Source: Desulfovibrio litoralis DSM 11393
Lineage (GTDB): Bacteria; Desulfobacterota; Desulfovibrionia; Desulfovibrionales; Desulfovibrionaceae
Length of the DNA: 36,426 bases
Assembly: GCF_900143255.1 (NCBI RefSeq)
Contig: NZ_FRDI01000013.1
Coordinates: 1-36,426 of the forward strand
Reading direction: 5' to 3'
Part shown: one piece after another, positions 1 through 6,845 of the stretch
Position numbering within the stretch: position 1 is the stretch's first letter
How the letters are laid out: the number at the start of each line of letters is the position of its first letter
Position numbers and translations under genes: made by a program
Notes under the pieces: model-generated
What the model was told of the DNA's origin: nothing
What the model saw: the letters and a program-made list of their open reading frames with translations, nothing else
Database searches by the model: none

Positions 1-222
1 GAAAAAATTAAACAACTCAAGCAGATTCCTTTTCAACCCTTAAAAACACTTGGCAAGACACTCGAATCATGGCAGGAAGAAGTTGCCTGCATGTTCCGTT
101 TTGTGAAAAATAATGGAATAACAGAAGGATTTCACCGGAAAATGAAGTTGATACAACGCCGGGCTTATGGCTTTAGAAATTTTGAGAATTACCGCTTACG
201 CGTTAGAGTTTTGTGCTGTTAG
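1..222 (+). pseudogene. ISL3-family transposase, C-terminal end (partial at window edge)
   Basis: The frame is open from base 1 to a TAG at 220-222 (73 residues visible). The end reads ...NNGITEGFHRKMKLIQRR and then AYGFRNFENYRLRVRVLCC, the typical C-terminus of DDE transposases of the ISL3 family, which cut and paste an insertion sequence flanked by short inverted repeats. The catalytic DDE region would lie off the left edge, so intactness cannot be judged. The reading frame shows no damage here. Family recognition is from the conserved tail; the exact IS is not identified. Confidence 0.8.
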
Positions 223-270
223 GAATAGAAAATACAATCAAATTTTGGTCGGAAAAATGCTCTGAATTTT

Positions 271-298
271 AGCCTGCCCCTGTCTTTGGTGTAGAGCC
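271..298. mobile_element. Possible right terminal inverted repeat of the ISL3-type element
   Basis: Read on the minus strand, the segment ending at 298 begins GGCTCTACACCAAAGACAGG. This resembles the GGCTCT-starting ends of ISL3-family elements and lies 50-75 bp after the transposase stop, the expected place. The left end is outside the window, so pairing cannot be verified. The rest of 223-488 is AT-rich with no gene that I can support. Confidence 0.4.
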
Positions 299-488
299 AT
301 TTAAATTCAGTATTAATTGATCTTTTATTTGTTGAGATCATTATACTGAGCTTATTTAATCCCTACCCATTCATACATTCATCTTTGCCAAAGCTTCTAA
401 AATAACTTTATTGAATATTTTATCATTTTAAACACAAACAATTTCATATAAGAAAAAATTGCACAAAATATTAAAGAGCTAAAACGAG

Positions 489-523
489 AAGATGGCTACC
501 TTCGTAATAAAGGTAGCCATCTT
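489..523 (-). terminator. Perfect 14-bp hairpin, likely terminator of tRNA-Leu
   Basis: Arms 489-502 and 510-523 (AAGATGGCTACCTT and its complement) are perfectly paired around a 7-nt loop. On the minus strand the stem is followed by TTCTCGTTTT. It sits 33 bp beyond the 3' end of the minus-strand tRNA-Leu, so it probably ends that transcript. It could also act in the other direction on read-through from the IS remnant. Confidence 0.65.
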
Positions 524-555
524 TCATCTAATATGCTGAATTTTCTTATCTTTTG

Positions 556-644
556 TGGTGCCCAGGGCCGGACTTGAACCGGCACAGTCGTTGCCAACCG
601 AGGGATTTTAAGTCCCTTGTGTCTACCAATTCCACCACCCGGGC
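556..644 (-). tRNA. tRNA-Leu(UAA)
   Basis: The minus strand folds as a class II tRNA of 89 nt. The acceptor GCCCGGG pairs with CCTGGGC (one G-U), followed by discriminator A and an encoded CCA. The D arm contains TGGTAGAC, a long variable arm is present, and the T arm contains GGTTCAAGTCC. The anticodon loop CTTAAAA gives anticodon UAA at 608-610. It appears solitary, with a strong hairpin just downstream. Positions 645-906 beyond it are AT-rich, with no clear gene. Confidence 0.97.
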
Positions 645-906
645 AATTTGGGTGCTTGATGTTTTTTAAACCTTGTTTAAAGAGGCTTAACTGCGAGAAT
701 TTGATATAATCAAAGACAAAGCAGAACATCAAAATGCGTTAATGGAAAATTCCTTTTGCCATGCCTTAAGTTAAGAGTCAAGAGTTTTTATTAAAAAAAA
801 ATAAAATTTTATAAAAATAATCGCATTGTTTAAAAGAGCTTATTAAATCAAAGCGTTGCTGAATTAAAATATTATTAACCAAAGCCAAACTTTACCTTTT
901 CAACTT

Positions 907-1386
907 TTAACTTTCTTCGTTTGAAACTTTTTGAATATTATCATCAACTTGCTGAACCGAAACCGACAAATTATTTAAAATACGCTCCCATTCCAAAGTA
1001 TATTTTTCAATCGCCAAACTCAATTCTTCGCCCTCTGCTTCATTCAACAAAGGCTTGTCCGGCATAGCTTCTTTTAAAAGTTTCAACAATATTTCCAAAG
1101 CCTTAAGCTTTGAATGAAGCTTTATACCTATTGTTTTACCTTTTGAACTCTCGCTTAACTCTGCCACAACTCTTAATTTTTTCGGATCAATATTAACAGA
1201 CTCCAAAACCGTTATACCGTCGGCATTCCACAAACAAAAATCATGAATCGAACTAAAAGCAATAGCACTAAGCTCTTGAATTATTTGTTCTTGTAAACGC
1301 TGTGATTCTGCCCTATGCTTTTTTGTTTTATCATTTATTCTTTTTGACGTTTTGACCAAAGAATCAGACTTTTTTTTCATTTCCAT
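907..1386 (-). CDS. Orphan phage terminase small-subunit-like protein
   Basis: 159 residues. The central part (about 38-100: AIAFSSIHDFCLWNADGITV, then a stretch ending IKLHSKLKALEILLKLL) resembles the C-terminal half of phage terminase small subunits (Terminase_2 type), which normally read A-F-S-D-I-x-D then K-L-H-D-K-x-K-A-L-E. The N-terminal helix-turn-helix expected for DNA recognition is missing; instead there is a lysine-rich coiled start. No large terminase, portal or capsid gene is adjacent, so this is either a prophage relic or a host-adapted derivative. An AAGG lies 6 nt before the first ATG and an AGGA 7 nt before a second ATG (1380), so either start is possible. The family call is tentative. 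Confidence 0.5.
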   Translation of the reverse strand: MEMKKKSDSLVKTSKRINDKTKKHRAESQRLQEQIIQELSAIAFSSIHDFCLWNADGITVLESVNIDPKKLRVVAELSESSKGKTIGIKLHSKLKALEILLKLLKEAMPDKPLLNEAEGEELSLAIEKYTLEWERILNNLSVSVQQVDDNIQKVSNEES

Positions 1387-1743
1387 GTCCTGCCTTAATG
1401 AGTTTTGTTAATTCGTTTCAACTTATTTAGAATTAAAAATAACTCGCAGGATAAACTATGGCTTCTAAAAAAAATTATTAAATACAAGCATATAGAAAGA
1501 TAAATACATATATTAATATCATAGAAAAAATGATCTTCTATTCTAATCCATTGTAATATAACGAGTTATACCAAGATTCATAAAAGCAGACAGATTGAAA
1601 GAAACGTACATTTATTTAAACAAAGTCCTTGACTCTTAGAGCCTTACTATTTTAAGCTAAAAACAATTTTTATACTCCTAACAGCAATCGAAAAAAAGCT
1701 TAAACAGCTACTTTTACGATTACTTTTAAATTATGGGCTAATC

Positions 1744-2388
1744 ATGAAATATATTTTAAAAAATAGTGTGCATTTATTTTTTATTTGTGTTTGTTTAATC
1801 TTTTTAACAAACTTAATCGTTTTCACAGACACAAAAGTTGTGTTGGCAGAACAAAACAACTCGCTTCCGACCCCTCGCACATTATTTTCTCTTCTTCCAA
1901 CGGGTATTTTTGAAAATACAGGCGTAGAATTAAGCGAAGAAGAACAACAAAAACTAATAGATAACGGCGTATCAGAAGACTGGATAATCAGCCAAGAAAC
2001 AAGTAACGAACTTATTATAAACGAATTATCCGCAGACAATAAAGTTGTTTTACACGTCTTTAACCACAACCAAGGTGGTGTTGTTGTGGCCCTTGGGGCT
2101 CAAAGCGGTTTAATTTGTGCCTTAGAGCTTTGGCGTTATGATGCAAAGGGAAAAATTATTCCAATGGCTGTTCCGCTTGAACCAAATAAAAACGATTTGT
2201 TTTTACCCAACGCCCTTTCAGCAGAAATAGACACAACTATTATGCTCTGTCTTGATCACGATAAAATCAAGGTTAAACCGATACTTTGGGGAAAAGACGG
2301 TGTGGTTAACCAAAAAGAAGATTTTGAAATACATTTTTTCTGGAATGGGAACAGCTTTATTCAAAGTCGTAGCCCTTTAAATCAGTAG
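1744..2388 (+). CDS. Secreted protein of unknown function
   Basis: 214 residues. The N-terminus (MKYILKNS followed by a hydrophobic stretch to about residue 29, then a likely VLA cleavage site near residue 35) looks like a Sec signal peptide, placing the product in the periplasm or outside. The mature part is mixed alpha/beta in composition, with Asn/Asp-rich stretches and no recognisable catalytic motif. No convincing Shine-Dalgarno precedes the ATG. The 1387-1743 gap upstream is AT-rich with no other gene visible. It stands alone; the function is not recognised. Confidence 0.7.
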   Translation: MKYILKNSVHLFFICVCLIFLTNLIVFTDTKVVLAEQNNSLPTPRTLFSLLPTGIFENTGVELSEEEQQKLIDNGVSEDWIISQETSNELIINELSADNKVVLHVFNHNQGGVVVALGAQSGLICALELWRYDAKGKIIPMAVPLEPNKNDLFLPNALSAEIDTTIMLCLDHDKIKVKPILWGKDGVVNQKEDFEIHFFWNGNSFIQSRSPLNQ

Positions 2389-2394
2389 CCACTT

Positions 2395-2470
2395 GTTTCG
2401 GAGGATACCCCCAAAGCCCCCAAGCCACCAAGCCACCAAGTCCGCTGGCAGGCAAAGTCAACCTAGCGTC
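2395..2470 (+). repeat. Dispersed repeat D3, copy 1
   Basis: Starting with TGTTTCGGAGGATACCCCC and ending GGCAGGCAAAGTCAACC, this C-rich segment matches 15131-15200 (inside the large repeat block). Shorter pieces occur at 13379-13413 (reverse) and 16803-16835. It also contains an internal short tandem of AAGCCACC. It lies between the secreted protein and queF, which converge here. Confidence 0.6.
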
Positions 2471-2492
2471 CTTTTGAATTTAAAGTCAATAT

Positions 2493-2963
2493 CTACCACA
2501 AGCTCTTTAATCTTTCCAACTCGTCAGTAGCTAAAGTATTATCAAAATGTTCAACTCTAACTTTAATACCGGTTCCGCCACGAGCGTTAAAAAGGCCTTC
2601 AACCGTCATACGGCGTGGAGCTAATAAAGCGATTAAATCATCGGCGATTTGATTGGTTAAACGCTCCATAAAAGCCCCTTGATTGCGATATGAACCCATA
2701 TAAAGCTTAAAAGACTTTGATTCAACACAACACAAATTAGGCACATAACGCACAATAATTGTTCCAAAATCAGGCTGTCCGGTTTTAGGGCAAAGACTAG
2801 TAAACTCGGGATAATCAAATTCAATCACATAATCTCTTTGTGGATACTGATTAGGAAACGCCTCTAAAATACTTAAACTTGGGCTATCAAAATTTATATG
2901 CCCGCTGTTGCCTAGCTTTGTTAAACCGGCGGTTTCAACACTTTCACTTATATTTTTACTCAT
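2493..2963 (-). CDS. queF: NADPH-dependent 7-cyano-7-deazaguanine (preQ0) reductase, type I
   Basis: QueF reduces the nitrile preQ0 to preQ1 in the cytoplasm, the step before insertion into tRNA in queuosine synthesis. With the start at 2963 the protein is 156 residues, the size of the single-domain (YkvM-like) type I enzymes. The catalytic Cys58 and Asp65 are in FTSLCPKTGQPDFGTI, and the QueF substrate motif ESKSFKLY follows at residues 81-88. The ATG at 2963 is chosen over an upstream in-frame start (2999) because AAAGGA lies about 8 nt before it. A putative queuosine-precursor transporter is divergently transcribed 124 bp away, which supports a shared role. Confidence 0.95.
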   Translation of the reverse strand: MSKNISESVETAGLTKLGNSGHINFDSPSLSILEAFPNQYPQRDYVIEFDYPEFTSLCPKTGQPDFGTIIVRYVPNLCCVESKSFKLYMGSYRNQGAFMERLTNQIADDLIALLAPRRMTVEGLFNARGGTGIKVRVEHFDNTLATDELERLKSLW

Positions 2964-3087
2964 TATTTTTTCCTTTATTAAAACTTCAAAATTATTCAAA
3001 TGGATAAATTCAAGTCAATTGTAAAACAGCTTGCGATTTTTCTCAATATTTTTTATAATATGAAATTATTTCATAAAAAGAGGCGTT

Positions 3088-3579
3088 ATGTTTTACGTTA
3101 TTGCATATATAAGTTGTATTGTTATAGTTAACCAAGCTTTTGGAATTGTTCCACTATTATCTTTGCCAAATGGCGAACTCTGGTCGCCTGTCGCTCTTTT
3201 GGTCGGCTTTGTTTTTATTTTAAGAGACTATGCCCAGCGTGCCGTTGGACACTGGGTTGTCGCCGCAATGTTGATCGGTGGTATAATCAGTTGGTTTATG
3301 GCAACTCCGCAAATAGCCCTCGCCAGTATCACTGCCTTTTTAATCGGCGAATTTATGGATTGGTCTGTTTATTCTTTTACAAAACGCCCGTTTTCACAAA
3401 GAGTTTTACTCTCAAGCATAGTCAGCACACCAATCGACAGTTTTGTTTTCTTATACATGGTTGGAATTTTTTCTATTCCTTCTTTGTTTATGATGACAAT
3501 CAGTAAGCTTTTAGGTGCTTGCATCGTTTACTTTATCGCTCGTAAAAAAGAACAAAATCTCGCTTTTTCTGCTCAATAA
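3088..3579 (+). CDS. VUT-family (YhhQ-like) membrane protein, probable queuosine-precursor transporter
   Basis: 163 residues, about five hydrophobic segments. Typical VUT-family signatures are visible: an early FGIV, then LVGFVFILRDYAQR, the ITAFLIGEFMDWSVYSFTKR region, and STPIDSFVFLYMVG. Characterised members such as YhhQ import preQ0/preQ1 across the inner membrane. This copy is shorter than the roughly 220-residue YhhQ type and lacks the N-terminal helix pair, so substrate specificity is an inference. AAGAGG lies upstream of the ATG. It is divergent from queF and is followed by a strong terminator at 3624. Confidence 0.8.
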   Translation: MFYVIAYISCIVIVNQAFGIVPLLSLPNGELWSPVALLVGFVFILRDYAQRAVGHWVVAAMLIGGIISWFMATPQIALASITAFLIGEFMDWSVYSFTKRPFSQRVLLSSIVSTPIDSFVFLYMVGIFSIPSLFMMTISKLLGACIVYFIARKKEQNLAFSAQ

Positions 3580-3623
3580 CTTTTATAATTATTGTTAAAA
3601 TTAGTTTTCTTAAAAAAACAGCT

Positions 3624-3654
3624 AAAACCTCCGCAAGTTTGTGGAGGTTTTTTT
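3624..3654 (+). terminator. Rho-independent terminator after the VUT gene
   Basis: AAAACCTCC at 3624-3632 pairs with GGAGGTTTT at 3643-3651 around a short loop and runs into a T tract. It lies 45 bp after the transporter stop and separates it from the prophage lysis remnant. Confidence 0.9.
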
Positions 3655-3690
3655 ATTTTTAAAGCCGAAAATTCATACAAACCCAAAATT

Positions 3691-3776
3691 AAGACCATTG
3701 CAAAACTCTGTTTTGCGTGCTTTTATCATCGTTTTATATTCTGTATGAACATCGCATAAAACACTAACGACTTGAC
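3691..3776 (+). repeat. Dispersed repeat D1, copy 1
   Basis: Shares CTCTGTTTTGCGTGCTTTTA and the following 40 bases with 7914-7996 (reverse complement), 16681-16762 and 16931-17010. The second half contains facing arms GTTTTA/TAAAAC separated by about 20 bases. In the copy at 16931 the arms read CGTTAT/ATAACG, a paired change that points to a conserved hairpin. It lies immediately before the phage lysis genes. No coding content. Confidence 0.7.
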
Positions 3777-3882
3777 ACGACCTACTTGGGTTATGCCTAA
3801 GAGCTTCTTTACATATTGCTTGGAGCGTTTTGCAATATTTTTCAGCATACTATGAATTCTAAAACTGAAAAGGAGAACTCTC

Positions 3883-4221
3883 ATGTCAAAAAAATACTTA
3901 AGTCGCGGTCCTGAATTGTTACAAGATTTTCAAAGTCGTTTAGAACTCAACCTCCGTGAACACGGAATAAAAAAAGAAGAGGCAACACGCATTTCATTAT
4001 CGATTACCCAAGAGCTAACCCATGCATGGGGCGGACAAAACATTTACTTTCCCAAAGGCACTTCTTTTAGAGCCCAAAGCCGTGATTGGCAAATATTTAA
4101 CGAATTTAACGGTTCAAATCATGTAGAGTTGGCGAAAAAATATCAACTCGCAATTCAACATATTTATCGGATTATCGCCTTGTGTAGAAAAAAAAGAAAA
4201 GAAAAAACTGAAGTGATCTAA
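3883..4221 (+). CDS. Mor-family transcriptional activator (phage Mu type)
   Basis: 112 residues. The protein contains the Mor/C family pattern: an N-terminal dimerisation helix, then GGQNIYFPKG near residue 50, then a helix-turn-helix from RDWQIFNEFNGSNHVELAKK to QHIYRII. In phage Mu, Mor switches on middle transcription by recruiting sigma70 polymerase. The start has a good AAAAGGAGAA ribosome site. It lies directly upstream of the endolysin/holin genes in the same direction, so it may still drive them. It is part of a prophage remnant; no other phage genes adjoin it. Confidence 0.85.
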   Translation: MSKKYLSRGPELLQDFQSRLELNLREHGIKKEEATRISLSITQELTHAWGGQNIYFPKGTSFRAQSRDWQIFNEFNGSNHVELAKKYQLAIQHIYRIIALCRKKRKEKTEVI

Positions 4222-4248
4222 AAAGGCACATTTAAGCAAAGGATATTT

Positions 4249-4749
4249 ATGTATAATAACCCACTTTTCTTGAAACAGATAAAACGCCATGAAGGTTGTA
4301 AAAAAAACAAAGACGGGCTTCATGTCGCATATCGTTGCACGGCAAAAAAACTCACGATCGGTTATGGGCATAATTTAGACGCCAACCCTATTCCGGGTTT
4401 AATTCTCAAAGAAAAAGACACAATAAACGAAGAACAAGCCGAACGCCTTTTAAAAGCGGATATTTTGGCGTGCATTCAAGATTTAAACAGTCATTTAAGT
4501 TGGTGGATAACGCTAAACGAAGCCCGAAAGGCTGTTTTGATAAATATGTGTTTTAACTTAGGTATAACAAAACTTTTAACCTTTAAAAAAACTTTACATT
4601 TTATACGCATTGGAAACTACAAACAGGCGGCTAAAAATATGATGTGCTCGCTTTGGTCAAAACAAGTGGGCGATGGTATCGGCGGATATTTTGACAGAGC
4701 CGAAGAACTCGCAAAACAAATGCAAAGTGGAAAATGGCAGGAGGTATAA
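4249..4749 (+). CDS. Phage endolysin, GH24 lysozyme
   Basis: 166 residues, the size of T4-like GH24 muramidases that cleave the MurNAc-GlcNAc bond of peptidoglycan. Catalytic Glu15 is in RHEG. The second triad position appears to be Cys30 and Thr36 is in LTIGYGHNLD, matching the E...(D/C)-x5-T pattern of this family with Cys instead of Asp. The C-terminal helix set ends in a stretch containing RAEELAKQM. There is no signal peptide or anchor helix, so it would need the adjacent holin for release. Bases from 4533 to its end belong to the first copy of a 325-bp tandem repeat. Its stop lies one base before the next start, which suggests translational coupling. Confidence 0.9.
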   Translation: MYNNPLFLKQIKRHEGCKKNKDGLHVAYRCTAKKLTIGYGHNLDANPIPGLILKEKDTINEEQAERLLKADILACIQDLNSHLSWWITLNEARKAVLINMCFNLGITKLLTFKKTLHFIRIGNYKQAAKNMMCSLWSKQVGDGIGGYFDRAEELAKQMQSGKWQEV

Positions 4750-5182
4750 AATGGCTCTTTGGTCAAGCATTCCTATTTTAGGCGATTTATTGGGTAAGAT
4801 TGCTGATAAAATCGCACCAGATAAAGGCAAAATCATTGACGGACAAAACCGCATTAACGTTTTGATAAATATGTGTTTTAACTTAGGTATAACAAAACTT
4901 TTAACCTTTAAAAAAACTTTACATTTTATACGCCTTGGAGACTACAAACAGGCGGCTAAAAATATGATGTGCTCGCTTTGGTCAAAACAAGTGGGCGATG
5001 GTATCGGCGGATATTTTGACAGAGCCGAAGAACTCGCAAAACAAATGCAAAGCGGAAAATGGCAGGAGGTATAAAATGGCTCTTTGGTCAAGCATTCCTA
5101 TTTTAGGCGATTTATTAGGTAAGATTGCTGATAAAATCGCACCCGATAAAGGCAAAATCATTGACGGACAAAACCGCATTAA
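4533..5182 (+). repeat. 325-bp tandem duplication across the endolysin/holin junction
   Basis: Unit 1 is 4533-4857 and unit 2 is 4858-5182. Each holds the last 72 codons of the endolysin and the first 36 of the holin. I count about five differences: two conservative amino-acid changes in the endolysin part (I to L, N to D), with the remainder synonymous. Only a single base of microhomology is seen at the junction near 4857. The duplication leaves an intact endolysin upstream and an intact holin downstream. Confidence 0.95.
4751..5074 (+). pseudogene. Chimeric ORF: holin N-terminus fused to endolysin C-terminus
   Basis: 107 residues with a good GGAGG site and ATG. Residues 1-36 (MALWSSIPILGDLLGKIADK... 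to RIN) equal the holin start; from residue 37 (VLINMCFNLG...) the frame continues as the endolysin C-terminus to the same stop. It lacks the holin membrane helices and the lysozyme catalytic Glu/Cys/Thr, so neither activity is expected. It is a by-product of the 325-bp tandem duplication, kept in frame because the junction happens to be in phase. Translation would keep coupling to the downstream full-length holin. Confidence 0.85.
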
Positions 5183-5384
5183 CGAAGCGGAACTATCAGG
5201 CGCCCCCGCCTCTCGCCTACGTTTATGGAGAAGTTTTTTAGGCTGGGTTCTCGCATTGGTGTTTGCATGGGAAATAGTCGGACGCCCGATTATGGCAACT
5301 TATTATCCCGAGATTATTTTACCGCCCTCAATGATTAAAGAAGTCTCGCATCTCTTATTGGGCATGTTAGGCTTAGGATTTTAA
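5076..5384 (+). CDS. Phage holin (three-TM-type) family protein
   Basis: 102 residues. The N-terminal part MALWSSIPILGDLLGKIADK is followed by a charged linker (IIDGQNRINEAELSGAPAS). Two hydrophobic segments then occur at about 48-68 and 84-102, with GRPIMATYYPE between them, the pattern of Phage_holin_3/3TM holins that permeabilise the inner membrane for endolysin release. A GGAGG lies 6 nt before the ATG and the start follows the upstream stop by one base. It is the complete copy after the tandem duplication. Confidence 0.8.
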   Translation: MALWSSIPILGDLLGKIADKIAPDKGKIIDGQNRINEAELSGAPASRLRLWRSFLGWVLALVFAWEIVGRPIMATYYPEIILPPSMIKEVSHLLLGMLGLGF

Positions 5385-5410
5385 TTTTATAAAAATAAAA
5401 GGATTTGATT

Positions 5411-5653
5411 ATGCACTTTGATTTTGAAATATTAGTAGTCATTGCCAGCTTTACCCTACAAAGCGTAGTTTCTATCTTAGGTCTTTTAATCTGGCACGAG
5501 TTTAAACGCCTGCAATCAAAAGTTGATATTTTAGCCATACACCGCTTAGATTGCATGAATTTGTTTCCGACAAAAGAAAGTCAGCTCAGACTTTGGACAA
5601 GGCTCGACGATCACGAAAAACGCCTTGGACGCATTGAAGATACCCTCTTGTAA
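5411..5653 (+). CDS. Small membrane/coiled-coil phage protein
   Basis: 80 residues from the ATG at 5411, chosen because AAAAGGA lies 8 nt upstream; a TTG at 5405 is less likely. One N-terminal transmembrane helix (about 5-27) is followed by a charged helical tail with LWTRLDDHEKRLGRIEDTLL, suggesting a coiled coil. The position after the endolysin and holin fits a spanin-like or accessory lysis role, but no lipobox or specific family motif is visible, so this is inference. Confidence 0.65.
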   Translation: MHFDFEILVVIASFTLQSVVSILGLLIWHEFKRLQSKVDILAIHRLDCMNLFPTKESQLRLWTRLDDHEKRLGRIEDTLL

Positions 5654-5659
5654 GCTAAA

Positions 5660-5716
5660 GGCTATTGTACAACAGGCTCAAAGTGGCTTACGTTAGAAAA
5701 GCGCTCCAAAAATCAC
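5660..5716 (+). repeat. Dispersed repeat D2, copy 1
   Basis: Pattern GGCTATTGTACAACAGG, CTCAAAGTGGCTTAC, then GCGCTCCAAAAA. Related copies are at 7865-7913, 16851-16910 (reverse) and 20509-20578. In some copies the start is a short palindrome, AGACTATT...AATAGTCT. It directly follows the phage remnant. The rest of 5717-5916 is AT-rich, with one weak hairpin (AATTTAATTTT...AAAATTAAT) and no gene. Confidence 0.6.
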
Positions 5717-5916
5717 AAATAAAAAAATAGTGCGGCTTTGCTAAACAATAGATTTAGATCTTTCGGGAGTCTCGCCCTGAAATAAAAAATCAAATTTAAT
5801 TTTCCTGTAAAATTAATGAGTTCTGTGCATTAAGACTTTTTATTCCATTTGGATACAGAACATAAAATAATCATAAAGAACGCACAACAGGGTTTTGCAC
5901 TAATCTTAAGCCAAGG

Positions 5917-6744
5917 TTAAACAAAATGTAAATATCCGATAAAATTATCAATATTATTTTGACGACAATCAATATAGCGACTAATATATTGAGCAAAGCT
6001 TAATTGCCTGCCGTATACGTTAAAGGTCGTTTCCGGCGTAATAAACTTTAACTTATAAAAGTCAATTAATTGAGGGTGAATGGGTTGTTCGAAATCATTA
6101 TAAGTACAATTATGTGTTTCCCAAAACAGTTCATCAGGCAAGGCAATGTTAAGAGCATTAAGAATATTTTCAACAAGATAGCGACACAAAACTTTATTTG
6201 GGTGGCTAACTGTATATAAAAGTTGCCTGTCTTGCCAATTTTTACGAATAAAAGGCATTACCTTAAAATCACAAGATTTTTCTTTCTCTTCCTCACGGCT
6301 GAAACTAAATTCAATGTGGGCGTTTAAGTCAAGCTTGTTTCGCAAATCGTTTTGTAAATATAGCCTTAAAATAACACTCTTTTCAGCACCACTCGCAATC
6401 AGCTTTTCCAAAAAATTGTCATAATAATGAAACTCGCTTCGCCCCTCCCAAAACGGGTGAAACCCTCGAAAAAACACCGCAGGCAAACAAAACGCAGCGG
6501 TGTTTTTTTTTAGTTGTTTCAACAAAACGTCAGAGCTTAAATCTCCCCAAGAGTTATCAAGATATTGATATAAAAATAAATCAGCTTGAGGCAAAAGGTC
6601 TTGAGGAATTGCCTGTTTGGTATAATTTGTAAACAATTTCAAGTTCCACTCGTCAGTAAACGCAGGAATTTTATCTAAAATGGCTTGATATTCTTCGCCC
6701 TGACAATTAGCATGTAGGATACAAATTTTTTTTGTCTTTTTCAT
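5917..6744 (-). CDS. WcbI-like polysaccharide biosynthesis protein (putative acyltransferase)
   Basis: 275 residues. The N-terminal motif ILHANCQGE (about 9-17) is the hallmark of the WcbI family, whose founding member takes part in capsule assembly in Burkholderia and binds coenzyme A. The role is presumably acyl transfer onto a glycan in the cytoplasm. The rest is mixed alpha/beta with aromatic-rich segments (FFRGFHPFWEGRSEFHYYDN). No signal peptide. It is divergent from a glycosyltransferase gene 101 bp away, and the pair lies between dispersed repeats, suggesting an acquired surface-glycan cassette. No strong ribosome site is seen before the ATG. Confidence 0.75.
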   Translation of the reverse strand: MKKTKKICILHANCQGEEYQAILDKIPAFTDEWNLKLFTNYTKQAIPQDLLPQADLFLYQYLDNSWGDLSSDVLLKQLKKNTAAFCLPAVFFRGFHPFWEGRSEFHYYDNFLEKLIASGAEKSVILRLYLQNDLRNKLDLNAHIEFSFSREEEKEKSCDFKVMPFIRKNWQDRQLLYTVSHPNKVLCRYLVENILNALNIALPDELFWETHNCTYNDFEQPIHPQLIDFYKLKFITPETTFNVYGRQLSFAQYISRYIDCRQNNIDNFIGYLHFV

Positions 6745-6845
6745 TTTAAAAGAATCTGCTATTTAAAGTTAAAAGTAAACGGGTACGATTTTATATAACC
6801 TATTAAAACAAAAAAATAAAGCCAACTTTGACTATAAGGTAATTT

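Noticed and set aside
496-732. 78-residue minus-strand open frame
   Set aside because: It runs through the tRNA-Leu and its terminator.
2964-3087. PreQ1 riboswitch between queF and the transporter
   Set aside because: The gap is short and AT-rich; I see no C-rich loop with the A-rich tail needed for a preQ1 pseudoknot.
4751-5074. Chimeric ORF as an active lysozyme or holin
   Set aside because: It lacks Glu15, Cys30 and Thr36 of the endolysin and the membrane helices of the holin.
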